From Chloroflexota bacterium (GTDB lineage: Bacteria; Chloroflexota; Dormibacteria; Dormibacterales; Dormibacteraceae), in assembly GCA_005881275.1 (NCBI GenBank), contig VBEF01000017.1, forward strand, positions 23,987 through 87,986: a stretch of 64,000 bases of DNA, written 5' to 3'. The notes beneath the pieces were generated by a model. The model worked only from the letters and a program-made list of their open reading frames with translations, did not search any database and was not told the origin of the DNA. Position numbers and translations under genes: made by a program. Positions 41,137-49,033 of the stretch are shown piece after piece. Within the stretch, counting starts at the first letter, position 1. Each line of letters begins with the position of its first letter.

Positions 41137-43733
41137 TTGCCTCCGTTGCGCTGAGCGACCACGTTCTTGAGCAACCCGACGATGTCCGACGTCGCCACGG
41201 ATCCGCGGCTCAGGATCTGCGACACGCGGCCGTTGAGCTGGCGCTTGTCGGCCTCGGTGAGATTGGCCGCCGTGAGGACCATGATCGGCGTGTCGCGAGT
41301 CTTGTCATCGCCGCGCAGCGCCTCGACCACGTCGAAGCCGTTTACGTCCGGCATGAGGAGGTCGAGCAGCACGAGGTCAGGCTTCGACCTCTTCGCAATC
41401 TTGATGGCATCGCGGCCCCCGGAGGCGGTCATCACCGTGAAGCCGGCGGGCTCGAGCGCCTCTGTGAGCAGCGTCCGGTTGGCCGGCTCGTCGTCGACCA
41501 CCAGCACCCGAACCTTGCGATTGCCTGGAGCGTGCGGAGCGTCGAAGCGGTCGAGGCGTTCCACCAGGGCTGAGGCGTTGACGGGCTTGACGAAGTAGTC
41601 GATCGCCCCCAGCGCGATGCCGAGCTCGGGGTTGTCGACGACGCTTACGACGACGACCGGGATGTGGCTCGTCGCCGCGTCGCTCTTCAACCTCGTGATG
41701 ACCTCCCAGCCGTCAAGCTCGGGCATGATGATGTCGAGCGTGATCGCCGCCGGCTTGAGCTCGCGCGCGAGCTCAAGCGCCTGAGTTCCCGATTTCGCCA
41801 CCTCGGTGCGATAGCCGGCGTTCCCGAGCTGGCGCGTGAGCAGCTCCGCGGCCGCGGGGTCGTCTTCCACCACCAGCACGAGCGGCCCGGCGCCATGTCC
41901 GTTCATCGACCTGGCGACGGCAGGCTCGCTCGGCGGCCGGACTGTCGCGTGGATCGGCATCACCAGGGTGAACACGCTGCCTTTGTTGACCTGGCTGCTC
42001 ACGCGCACGTCGCCGCCGTGAAGAGCGGCGAAACGCCTCGTCAGCGCGAGGCCGAGACCGGTACCTTCGTGCTTGCGGCCTGGTCCAGGGTCGACCTGGT
42101 GGAACTCGTGGAAGATCTCCTTCATGTCTGCGTCCGCGATGCCGATCCCGGTATCCGCAACTGAGATCTCCACCGTGTCCTTCACCCGGACGGCGGCGAT
42201 GGTCACCGTCCCTTCCTCCGGGGTGAACTTGATCGCGTTCGAGACGAGGTTCAGCAGCATCTGCTTCAGCTTGCCGCCGTCGGCGAGCACGTCGCCGGCG
42301 CCGTCGACGCTGACGCGCAAGGCGATGTTCTTCTTTCCGACGAGGGGCTCGACCGTCTTCGTGACCTGATCGACGGCCTCGGCAACGGAGACCATGCTCA
42401 GCCGAAGCTCCATCTGCCCGGCTTCAACCTTGGACAGGTCGAGGATATCGTTGATCAGCCCGAGCAGGTGCTTCCCGCTCGTCAGGATCTGGCTGAGGAA
42501 CCTCTTCCGCGTCGCGTCGTCGAACTGACCTTCGCGAGCATCCGTCATCAGCTCGGAGAAGCCGATGATCGCGTTCAGCGGGGTGCGCAGCTCGTGGCTC
42601 ATGTTGGCGAGGAAGACGCTCTTGTGCCGGTTGGCCTCCTGAAGCGCAAGATTCCGCTGCTCGAGCTCAACGATCAGGTGCCGGCGGTCGAGCGCGGTGA
42701 CGAACGCGCTCATCAGCTGCTGGGTGCGGTTCATCTCGTCGCCTCCGAAGCCGGGCGTGAACGGCCCAGCCAGAACGACGAGCGTGCCCGAGCCTGACAG
42801 CCCCGCCACGGGCAGCACGATCACGCTGCTGTCGACGTCCGACAGGCTGATTCGGCTGACTCCGCGGTGCAGGCGCGGCAGCATGCGTCCCAGTTCGACG
42901 ACCTGCGCAGAATCGACCCCGCGGCTCGCGGTTGCCTTGCCGGCAGCGTCGAACTGGACCGCCGCGGCGCCTCCCACGAGGCGGGTCGCCCACTCGAGCG
43001 CGCGTTTGGCCAGCGCGTCCCGGTCCTCGTCCACGAGCAGGTCCTCCATGAAGGCGCGCAGGCCTTCTTCCTCGGGTGCGCGCCACTGGCGGCGCAGCCA
43101 CGTCGGTGGCGCGAAGCTCGCGTAGAGCAGGGGGACGATCGCCAGGGCCGCCAGCTCGAAGATGACCTGGATGATGGGTTCTCGAACGAGGAATCCAATC
43201 GAGATCGCGAACAAGAGGATCCCAACAAGGCCGCCGAAGCCGATGCTCAGCGAGCGCAGCCTCCACGCCTGGACCGCAGGAAGGTTGCGCGCGACGAGCC
43301 AGAAGCGAGCGATCGGCTCGCCCACGCATGCGCACCAGATCAGGACCCAGACGACCGCGATGATCGTACTCGCGGTCCTGCCGACGGAAAGTGCCTGCGC
43401 AACGATGAGAAAGACGCTGGCTGCCGCCAACGATGCGATCGCGACGGCATGCCAGCGCCGAGGGAGGGGGATGAGGCTGTCTCGATAGAGGAGCAGCGCG
43501 TAACCGGAGCCGGCGAAGCCGAGCAGGTTGAGCGTGCCGAGCAGGGGGATGGTGAAGGGCAGGTGGGCCTGCAGGCGACCCAGTCCGGAAACCGCCGAGA
43601 GCAGGATGATGGCGAGGGCGAGGAAACCCATCGACCGGTCTCGGCTCCTCAGCCAGCTGATCGCGGTCACGAGCCCGAGGACCACGAATGCGGCCGCGAC
43701 CGCGTCTTGCAGCCAGGGAACCAGGTCGTTCAT
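41133..43733 (-). CDS. Hybrid histidine kinase: 7TM-GAF-HisKA-HATPase-REC-REC
   Basis: 866 residues. Seven hydrophobic helices fill residues 9-211, then a GAF-like region (about 235-375), coiled coil, HisKA with phospho-His in 'MSHELRTPLNAIIGFSELM', and HATPase with N box 'NLVSNAIKF', 'DTGIGI' and 'GTGLGLAL'. Two C-terminal receivers follow ('LVVEDDPAAAELL' / 'LDIIMPELDGWE' and 'LVVDDEPANRTLL' / 'LDLLMPDVNGFD'). The second ends 'QILSRGS' where a Lys-Pro is more usual. No HPt domain is visible in the operon, so phosphate may flow to the small REC proteins through one encoded elsewhere. The 7TM region senses a membrane or small-molecule signal. Confidence 0.88.
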   Translation of the reverse strand: MNDLVPWLQDAVAAAFVVLGLVTAISWLRSRDRSMGFLALAIILLSAVSGLGRLQAHLPFTIPLLGTLNLLGFAGSGYALLLYRDSLIPLPRRWHAVAIASLAAASVFLIVAQALSVGRTASTIIAVVWVLIWCACVGEPIARFWLVARNLPAVQAWRLRSLSIGFGGLVGILLFAISIGFLVREPIIQVIFELAALAIVPLLYASFAPPTWLRRQWRAPEEEGLRAFMEDLLVDEDRDALAKRALEWATRLVGGAAAVQFDAAGKATASRGVDSAQVVELGRMLPRLHRGVSRISLSDVDSSVIVLPVAGLSGSGTLVVLAGPFTPGFGGDEMNRTQQLMSAFVTALDRRHLIVELEQRNLALQEANRHKSVFLANMSHELRTPLNAIIGFSELMTDAREGQFDDATRKRFLSQILTSGKHLLGLINDILDLSKVEAGQMELRLSMVSVAEAVDQVTKTVEPLVGKKNIALRVSVDGAGDVLADGGKLKQMLLNLVSNAIKFTPEEGTVTIAAVRVKDTVEISVADTGIGIADADMKEIFHEFHQVDPGPGRKHEGTGLGLALTRRFAALHGGDVRVSSQVNKGSVFTLVMPIHATVRPPSEPAVARSMNGHGAGPLVLVVEDDPAAAELLTRQLGNAGYRTEVAKSGTQALELARELKPAAITLDIIMPELDGWEVITRLKSDAATSHIPVVVVSVVDNPELGIALGAIDYFVKPVNASALVERLDRFDAPHAPGNRKVRVLVVDDEPANRTLLTEALEPAGFTVMTASGGRDAIKIAKRSKPDLVLLDLLMPDVNGFDVVEALRGDDKTRDTPIMVLTAANLTEADKRQLNGRVSQILSRGSVATSDIVGLLKNVVAQRNGGK

Positions 43734-43742
43734 CGATTCACC

Positions 43743-45587
43743 TCAGGCCGCGCCCAGCGCCGCGAGTGAAGGCATCTCGTTGACGAAGAGCTTCACGACT
43801 TCGGGATCCCATTGCCTTCCCGCGCCCGCGCTCAAGATGGCCAGCGCCTCGTCCACCGATTTTCGCTGGCGGTAAGGCCGGTCGTTGACCAGGGCGTCGA
43901 AGGCGTCGCTGACCGAAACAATGCGAGCCAGCCTCGGAATGCCGGCGCCTGACAGCCGATCTGGATAGCCGGTGCCGTCGAAGTGCTCGTGGTGGTTGCG
44001 GATGATCGGGAGGAGAGTGGCGCCTGAGCGCAGCGGCGCGACGATGTTCGCGCCGATGATCGGGTGCCGTTGCATCTTGGTCATCTCGTCGCTGTCGAGC
44101 GGTCCTGGCTTGAGCAGGATCGCGTCGGGGACGCCGATCTTGCCGATGTCGTGGATCAGGCCGCCGCGGTAAAGGGAATCGAGATCAGAGGATGAGAGGC
44201 CCAGCCGGGACCCGATCCGCCGCGCCGACTCGGCGACCCTGTGGGTGTGCGCCTCCGTGTATGGGTCTTTGGCTTCGACGGCGGCGGCGAGCGCGAAGAT
44301 CACGTGCTCGGCGCTGTCCAGCGAGTCGTAGGTGCCCTTCAGGCGTAGCGCGGAGCGCACTCTCGCCACCAGCTCCACGCGGTCGACCGGCTTCGTCATG
44401 TAGTCGTCCGCTCCCATCTCGAGCGCGCGCACGCGATCCGCGGTGCGGTCGAGCGACGTGATCATCACGACCGGCACCAGCTTGGACGCAGGATTCGCCT
44501 TGATCCGCTTGCACACTTCGTAGCCGTCCATGCCCGGCATCTGGACGTCGAGCAGGATCAGGTCGGGGGGAGACGCGCTTATGAACTTGAGCGCGCTAAC
44601 CCCGTCTTCGGCCGTTCGCACCTGGCATTCGACTCCGGCGAGGCACGCCTCGATGAGCTCGCGGTTGGCGGCCCCGTCGTCGACCACCAGCACGACGGGT
44701 GCGTGATCGGGCCGGGCCAGCTGTCGCGTGACCGGGACGATCGCGACTAGCTCGTCGCCGTGGCCGTTCGGCCATGCGGCGGGTTTCAGGGCGGCGACGA
44801 AGGCGGCGGCGGTGGCGAAGCGGTCGTCCGGGCGCTTCGCCAGCGCCTTGCGCAGAACTTCCTCGATGTGCGCGGAAAGCTCACCCCGGAGCTCGCGGGT
44901 CGCCGGCATCGGCTTGGTCACGTGGGAGAGGAGCACGGCTGCCGGCGTATCGGCTCCGAAGGGCACACGTCCGGTCAGCATCTCGTAGGCGACGACGGCG
45001 AAGGAGTAGATATCTGAGGCCGGGCCGATGGTCTCATCAGCCGCCTGCTCGGGCGACATGTACTCGGGCGTCCCCATCACGGTGCCCGAGCTGGTCAGCC
45101 TGCGCATCGAGCCCGCCATCCGGGCCAGGCCGAAGTCCGCGAGCACGGGCGTGCCGTCCTTGTGAAGCAAGATGTTCGAAGGCTTGATGTCCCGGTGCAG
45201 GATGCCGTTGGCGTGCGCGTGGTCGAGCGCGCCGGCCAGCTGCTCGAGCGTGTGCACAGACTGGCGAAGGTCCATCGGGGTGCCAACCCGGTCGGACAGG
45301 GTGCCGCCCTCGACGAGCTCGAGGACGAGGTAGGCCAGGCCTCCCTCATACCCGAAGTCGAAAACTTCCAGGATGTTGGGGTGCTTCAGGCGGGCCACCG
45401 AGCGCGCCTCCTGCTGGAATCTTTCGCGGTACTCCGGGTCCTCGGCGAAGAAGTCGGGGAGGACCTTGATCGCGACGTATCGGTCGAGGCCCGGGTGATA
45501 AGCCCGGTGCACGGTTGCCATGCCGCCGCGGCCGATGCGCTCCATCACGCGGTAGGGGCCGAGCGCCATCCCTTCGCGGATGTTCAT
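43743..45587 (-). CDS. Ser/Thr protein kinase - REC - HD-GYP fusion
   Basis: 614 residues. Residues about 12-275 are a Hanks kinase: Gly loop 'IGRGGMATVH', Lys in 'VAIKVL', catalytic loop 'HRDIKPSNILL', 'DFGLAR' and 'GTPEYMSPEQ'. Residues about 298-415 are a receiver ('VVLVVDDGAANRELIEA', 'LILLDVQMPGMDGYEV', 'YMTKPVD'). Residues about 425-605 are an HD-GYP domain ('TEAHTHRVAE', 'LIHDIGKIGVPD', 'NHHEHFDGTGYP'), so c-di-GMP hydrolysis is expected. No transmembrane helix or PASTA repeats. First certain gene of the operon, 9 nt ahead of the hybrid kinase. It could join Ser/Thr phosphorylation, phosphorelay and c-di-GMP breakdown in one cytoplasmic protein. Confidence 0.9.
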   Translation of the reverse strand: MNIREGMALGPYRVMERIGRGGMATVHRAYHPGLDRYVAIKVLPDFFAEDPEYRERFQQEARSVARLKHPNILEVFDFGYEGGLAYLVLELVEGGTLSDRVGTPMDLRQSVHTLEQLAGALDHAHANGILHRDIKPSNILLHKDGTPVLADFGLARMAGSMRRLTSSGTVMGTPEYMSPEQAADETIGPASDIYSFAVVAYEMLTGRVPFGADTPAAVLLSHVTKPMPATRELRGELSAHIEEVLRKALAKRPDDRFATAAAFVAALKPAAWPNGHGDELVAIVPVTRQLARPDHAPVVLVVDDGAANRELIEACLAGVECQVRTAEDGVSALKFISASPPDLILLDVQMPGMDGYEVCKRIKANPASKLVPVVMITSLDRTADRVRALEMGADDYMTKPVDRVELVARVRSALRLKGTYDSLDSAEHVIFALAAAVEAKDPYTEAHTHRVAESARRIGSRLGLSSSDLDSLYRGGLIHDIGKIGVPDAILLKPGPLDSDEMTKMQRHPIIGANIVAPLRSGATLLPIIRNHHEHFDGTGYPDRLSGAGIPRLARIVSVSDAFDALVNDRPYRQRKSVDEALAILSAGAGRQWDPEVVKLFVNEMPSLAALGAA

Positions 45588-45742
45588 CCGGCCACACCCA
45601 GCAGGACCAGGAGCGCCACAGCCGGCGGCAGGCCCATGAATCCGAGCGTCACGGCCGGCACAGCCAGGCTCATGACCGGCCGGCGGCCGGCGGGGACGTC
45701 CGCCTCCGCGCTGTCCGCGATTTCAACCCACGAGCCAACCAA
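45584..45742 (-). CDS. Possible small membrane peptide preceding the kinase fusion
   Basis: Not in the ORF track. TTG 45742, with AGGGAGTAAGGG just upstream, opens a 52-codon frame whose stop overlaps the kinase ATG (ATGA). The translation is hydrophilic at first ('VGSWVEIADSAEADVPAG') and ends in a hydrophobic segment ('AVALLVLLGVAG'). No family is recognised. The coupled junction matches the rest of the operon, but chance cannot be excluded. Confidence 0.3.
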   Translation of the reverse strand: MVGSWVEIADSAEADVPAGRRPVMSLAVPAVTLGFMGLPPAVALLVLLGVAG

Positions 45743-45770
45743 CCCTTACTCCCTTGCCGGTCAGCGTAGG

Positions 45771-45782
45771 AAGTAATTACTT
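45771..45782. promoter_or_regulatory. Perfect 12-bp palindrome AAGTAATTACTT
   Basis: Lies in the 258-bp region between the PAS-GAF-LuxR gene stop and the kinase operon, about 30 nt upstream of the candidate TTG. It is strikingly AT-rich in a GC-rich context, as expected for an operator at the kinase operon promoter. Confidence 0.4.
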
Positions 45783-45811
45783 AGCGGCTCACGCTCCGAA
45801 GGGCCAATTCC

Positions 45812-45827
45812 CTACCCACCTGGGTAG
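45812..45827. promoter_or_regulatory. 7-2-7 inverted repeat CTACCCA-CC-TGGGTAG
   Basis: Perfect arms in a 7-2-7 arrangement resembling NarL/LuxR-type heptamer pairs. It lies 19 nt past the stop of the LuxR regulator and upstream of the kinase operon. A TGGGTAG arm recurs at 58969-58975, before the DUF4242 gene and after another LuxR-type gene. It may instead act as a short terminator hairpin. Confidence 0.4.
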
Positions 45828-45845
45828 TTCTGTTAATCCAGACGA

Positions 45846-47537
45846 TCACAGCCACCCGTCCCGCGCCGCGCGGTGGGCGAGATCGGTCCGGTTTGTGGTG
45901 CCGGTCTTCTGGAGGATCTGACGGACGTGGAACTTGATCGTGTTCTGGCTGAGGTGGACCTGGGCGGCGATCTCGCGATTCCTCAGGCCTTCCCCGATGA
46001 GGCGGAGGATCTGGATCTCGAGCCGGCTCAGCGAGAGCGGCGGCGCCGGTGCCCGCCGCGGAAGCTCGGCGGCCTGGCTCTTGCGAAGTCGATCCTGCAT
46101 GGCGGCGTTGTCGATGGCGATCGCGGCGACGCTCCCCAGCGCGTCCAGGAAAGAGACCCATTCCTGGTCCGGCGCCAGCGGGGTCCGGTGGTAGACCTCG
46201 AGCGCGCCGAGGAGCTTGCCACGCGTGATCAGCGGCACGGCGCCGTAGGCCTTGAAGCCTTCGCGAGCGAATAGCGAGCGGCGGCGGAACTGGGAAAAGG
46301 CGCTCAATGCGGTCACGGTCTCGATCCGTCGCCCGATGACAGCCCGTCCCGGCAGGCCCTCGTCCACGGGCAGACGGTAGTCGGGCACCGCCGTGGCCAG
46401 GAACCCGGTGCTTGCGGCGAGGGCGAGCATGTTGTCCGGCTCCTCGAGCAGCAAGACGTCAGCCGCGTCGACCTTCAGCTGCGCCGTGACCTGGTCGAGG
46501 ATCACCTTGAGCGTGAGCCGAAGGTCGGGGCTCGCGCTCAAGGCCAGGCTCAGACTCTGCAGGGAGCCCAGCCGTTCGAGGCGCATCACCGCGTCCTCGT
46601 AAAGCTGGGCATTCTCGACCGCAAGCGCCGTCCGATCGGCGACGGCCTGCATCCAGAGGACGTCTTTCTCGGTCAGAGGATTCGAGCTGCGTCGCTCGCA
46701 AAGAGAAAGGGTGCCGACCGCCGCGCCACGCGCCCGCATGGGCACCATGAGCAAGCCCATCACCTCGTTCGAAATCGGCAGAGGATGGTCGGCGATGTAA
46801 CTCGCCACATGCGGATCGGTCATCTTCAGGATCTCCTCGAGCGCGATCTGTGGCAGGAGGAGGGGCTTGCCCGTCTCGATGACTCGCTGCCTGATGCCGG
46901 TGGTCGGCGTCTCTCCTGGCCGCCCGAAAGCGGCCAGGCCACGCTCGAAGTAGTCGACCATCTTGGGGGTGCCGGTGTCGGCCATCACGACCAGCGAAGT
47001 GCTTGGATCCTTGTTCAGGAGGGTGGCGACCCACGTTCCAGGTCGCATGTTGCTGAGGGCGCGGGTGACGACCTCGAGGATGGAGCGGGTTTCGAGGCCG
47101 GCGTCGGCCAGCTCAGCAAGCACCTCGCTCACGATGTGATCGCCGGCACTCCGGCTCGTCAGCCGGCTGCGCGCGAACAGATGACTGACGTCCGCCATGC
47201 TCGCCACGACGCGTGTCACCTCTCCGGAAGGTTCGAGCTGCGGCACCGCGTCGATCTGGAGCCAGACGTCGCTGCCGTCAGGACGCGTTGCCTTCGCCAG
47301 CACGCCTCGGATGGTCTGAAGACTCTTCAGCGACGCGGTGACCGGATGCACGGATATCGGTCCCTCGGGAGCTTCGAGAACCAACCACTCGGCATCCTGG
47401 GCGTATGACCCCACGAGGCTGTCCCGGGTCATCCCAAGCAGCGTGATTGCGGCCTCGTTGGCCTCCGTGACGCGGCCGCGGCCGTCATAGACGACGAGCG
47501 CACCGGGAAGGTTGTGCCAGCTCAAGCCTGCAACCAA
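45846..47537 (-). CDS. PAS-GAF-GAF-LuxR transcriptional regulator
   Basis: 563 residues. A PAS module ('LPGALVVYDGRGRVTEANEAAITLLG', 'WLQIDAVPQLEPSGEVTRVVASMADV' pattern) is followed by two GAF modules and a LuxR HTH ('LEIQILRLIGEGLRNREIAAQVHLSQNTIKFHVRQILQ' pattern). It resembles the 11.3-kb regulator over both GAF modules and the HTH but has the extra PAS. PAS and GAF modules suggest sensing of a small cytoplasmic ligand, redox or light signal. Same strand as, and directly upstream of, the kinase operon, with a 258-bp gap carrying palindromes. Confidence 0.87.
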   Translation of the reverse strand: MVAGLSWHNLPGALVVYDGRGRVTEANEAAITLLGMTRDSLVGSYAQDAEWLVLEAPEGPISVHPVTASLKSLQTIRGVLAKATRPDGSDVWLQIDAVPQLEPSGEVTRVVASMADVSHLFARSRLTSRSAGDHIVSEVLAELADAGLETRSILEVVTRALSNMRPGTWVATLLNKDPSTSLVVMADTGTPKMVDYFERGLAAFGRPGETPTTGIRQRVIETGKPLLLPQIALEEILKMTDPHVASYIADHPLPISNEVMGLLMVPMRARGAAVGTLSLCERRSSNPLTEKDVLWMQAVADRTALAVENAQLYEDAVMRLERLGSLQSLSLALSASPDLRLTLKVILDQVTAQLKVDAADVLLLEEPDNMLALAASTGFLATAVPDYRLPVDEGLPGRAVIGRRIETVTALSAFSQFRRRSLFAREGFKAYGAVPLITRGKLLGALEVYHRTPLAPDQEWVSFLDALGSVAAIAIDNAAMQDRLRKSQAAELPRRAPAPPLSLSRLEIQILRLIGEGLRNREIAAQVHLSQNTIKFHVRQILQKTGTTNRTDLAHRAARDGWL

Positions 47538-47622
47538 GGTCTTCGAATTATCAGCAGCGGGACCCGCCGTTTGTTAACTAAGTCCCAGAACGATTCCGAT
47601 CGGTGAGTTCTAGACTGCCCAG

Positions 47623-47919
47623 ATGATCACGGTGCGCGCCGCCGAGCAACGCGACGGCTGGGTTTGCGAGGTCGCCCTCGATCAGGCTGGGGAGCGTACC
47701 CACCACACGGTGACGGTGACGCCCGGGGACCTTAATCGCTGGGGCGAGGGCACCCACCGCGAGGACGTCGAGAACCTGGTCGGCCGGAGCTTCGATTTCC
47801 TTCTGGAGCGCGAGCCGGCGAGCTCCATACTGCGCCGCTTCGATCTCTCGGTCATCCCGCGCTACTTCCCGGAATACGACCAGGTCTTCGGGCGACGAGC
47901 CGGACCGAAAACAGGCTGA
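47623..47919 (+). CDS. Conserved hypothetical protein, 98 aa
   Basis: A small soluble protein with alternating short strands ('WVCEVALDQAGERTHHTVTVTP') and a C-terminal pattern 'SSILRRFDLSVIPRYFPEYD', which I recognise as recurring in uncharacterised actinobacterial and chloroflexal proteins. No catalytic motif is seen. It is divergent from the PAS-GAF-LuxR gene (85-bp gap), so it could be a target of that regulator. Confidence 0.7.
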   Translation: MITVRAAEQRDGWVCEVALDQAGERTHHTVTVTPGDLNRWGEGTHREDVENLVGRSFDFLLEREPASSILRRFDLSVIPRYFPEYDQVFGRRAGPKTG

Positions 47920-47931
47920 CCGCGAACCGCG

Positions 47932-48132
47932 TTACTTCTCGGTGTCTCGAGCCGAGTTTATCCACGCCTTGAGGTCGTCGATCACCGGCTGCGCGAACAG
48001 CAATGCGAGCATTGGCACGCCAAGCAGGTTGATCACCTGCCACAGCTCGATCTGCACGCTGCCGGCGCCCGCTCCCTGTGTCGTTCCGCTCCACATGCCG
48101 TGCGCGGTGGCGGCGATGGCTGCGAGCGTCAA
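47932..48132 (-). CDS. Small membrane-associated protein, hypothetical
   Basis: 66 residues from TTG 48132, which overlaps the stop of a 22-codon leader ORF (TTGA). One hydrophobic helix ('VINLLGVPMLALLFAQPVI') is followed by an amphipathic tail 'DDLKAWINSARDTEK'. No family is recognised. Upstream in the same frame there is no stop for some distance, so an alternative is a frameshifted longer protein joined to the leader. Convergent with the 98-residue gene. Confidence 0.45.
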   Translation of the reverse strand: MTLAAIAATAHGMWSGTTQGAGAGSVQIELWQVINLLGVPMLALLFAQPVIDDLKAWINSARDTEK

Positions 48133-48197
48133 GCCGCAGCCCTGCCCAGCTTCGGCGCGAGGCGCTGCAGCTTCTTCTGAGGGTTTGTGATCGGCAT
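48129..48197 (-). CDS. 22-residue leader ORF coupled to the 66-aa membrane protein
   Basis: ATG 48197 is preceded by AAGGAGAGG at good spacing. The peptide 'MPITNPQKKLQRLAPKLG' plus 'RAAA' is basic and amphipathic. Its stop overlaps the TTG of the next frame by the same 4-nt rule used elsewhere in this genome. It either is a translated leader that brings ribosomes to the next gene, or the N-terminus of one protein split by a frameshift. Confidence 0.4.
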   Translation of the reverse strand: MPITNPQKKLQRLAPKLGRAAA

Positions 48198-48349
48198 GCT
48201 CCTCTCCTTGCTTGAGGTTTCTGTTTAGGCAACGCCCGCATGCGGAGCGGATACCGAGGCGCGCGTCTTCACATCTCTATGCCGTCGCGCGCCTTCGCTT
48301 ATGAACGTGAACTCGGTTTGCGAGGCGGGGAAGGATTAACCTGCCCCTC

Positions 48350-48979
48350 GTGGCGGGCAAGTTTTCGGGTTGGAAGGGCGACTTCAAAGGCTTCTTTCTC
48401 GGCCTGCGCGCGAACAACAACAAGGCCTATTTCGAGGCGCACCGGCGCCAGTACGAGGATGAGGTCAAAGCCCCGCTGGTGGCCCTTCTTGAGGACCTCG
48501 AAGCCGATTTCGGCCCTCCGCGCCGGGTGTCGCGGCCAAATCGCGATATCCGCTTTTCCGCCGACAAGTCGCCTTACAAGCTGAACATCTACGCGGACCT
48601 GGAGCGTGGCGGCTACATCGCACTCGACGCCGAGGGCCTGGTCGCCGCCGGCGGCCGCTACATGCTCGAGGACGGGCAGCTCAGGAAGCTTCGCGAGGCG
48701 ATCGCGTCCGATCGTTCAGGCAAGCAGCTCGTCGCGATCGTCTCCGATCTGCGTAAGAAGGGTTATCAGGTGGAAGGCCAGGAGCTCAAGCGTGTCCCGC
48801 CGCCGTACCCGCAGGACCACCCGCGCGCGGACCTGCTGCGCCACAAGCGGCTGATCTACTGGAAACGTTGGCCGGTCGAGCCCTGGATCGCGACGCCCAG
48901 TGTTCGCGCGCGCGTCTCCAAGGCCTGGCGGGACGGCGAGGCGCTGAACCAGTGGTGCGCAAAACACATGGACGCCTAA
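48350..48979 (+). CDS. DUF2461 family protein
   Basis: 209 residues, the family length. Recognised from the combination 'DFKGFFLGLRANNNKAYFEAHR', 'RPNRDIRFSADKSPYK', 'LEDGQLRKLREAI' and 'LIYWKRWP' pattern typical of DUF2461 (TIGR02453). Soluble; function unknown. GTG start. It ends 7 nt before a REP-like repeat that also forms the 3' end of the convergent DUF72 gene. Confidence 0.88.
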   Translation: MAGKFSGWKGDFKGFFLGLRANNNKAYFEAHRRQYEDEVKAPLVALLEDLEADFGPPRRVSRPNRDIRFSADKSPYKLNIYADLERGGYIALDAEGLVAAGGRYMLEDGQLRKLREAIASDRSGKQLVAIVSDLRKKGYQVEGQELKRVPPPYPQDHPRADLLRHKRLIYWKRWPVEPWIATPSVRARVSKAWRDGEALNQWCAKHMDA

Positions 48980-48985
48980 AGCAGT

Positions 48986-49033
48986 CCTCCCCGTTTATGG
49001 GGAGGTGTCCGGCGAAGCCGGACGGAGGGGCTG
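48986..49033. repeat. REP-like palindromic element, copy B
   Basis: CCTCCCC-GTTTAT-GGGGAGG hairpin, then TCCGGC-GAA-GCCGGA hairpin, then CGGAGGGGC. Same architecture and spacing as copy A (23909-23954), with the second stem changed on both sides so pairing is kept. It lies between convergent genes and encodes the last 11 residues and stop of the DUF72 protein. Confidence 0.75.

Noticed and set aside
45162-45776. 204-residue plus-strand ORF over the kinase start region
   Set aside because: It is antisense to the kinase Gly loop and catalytic loop, which are conserved on the minus strand.
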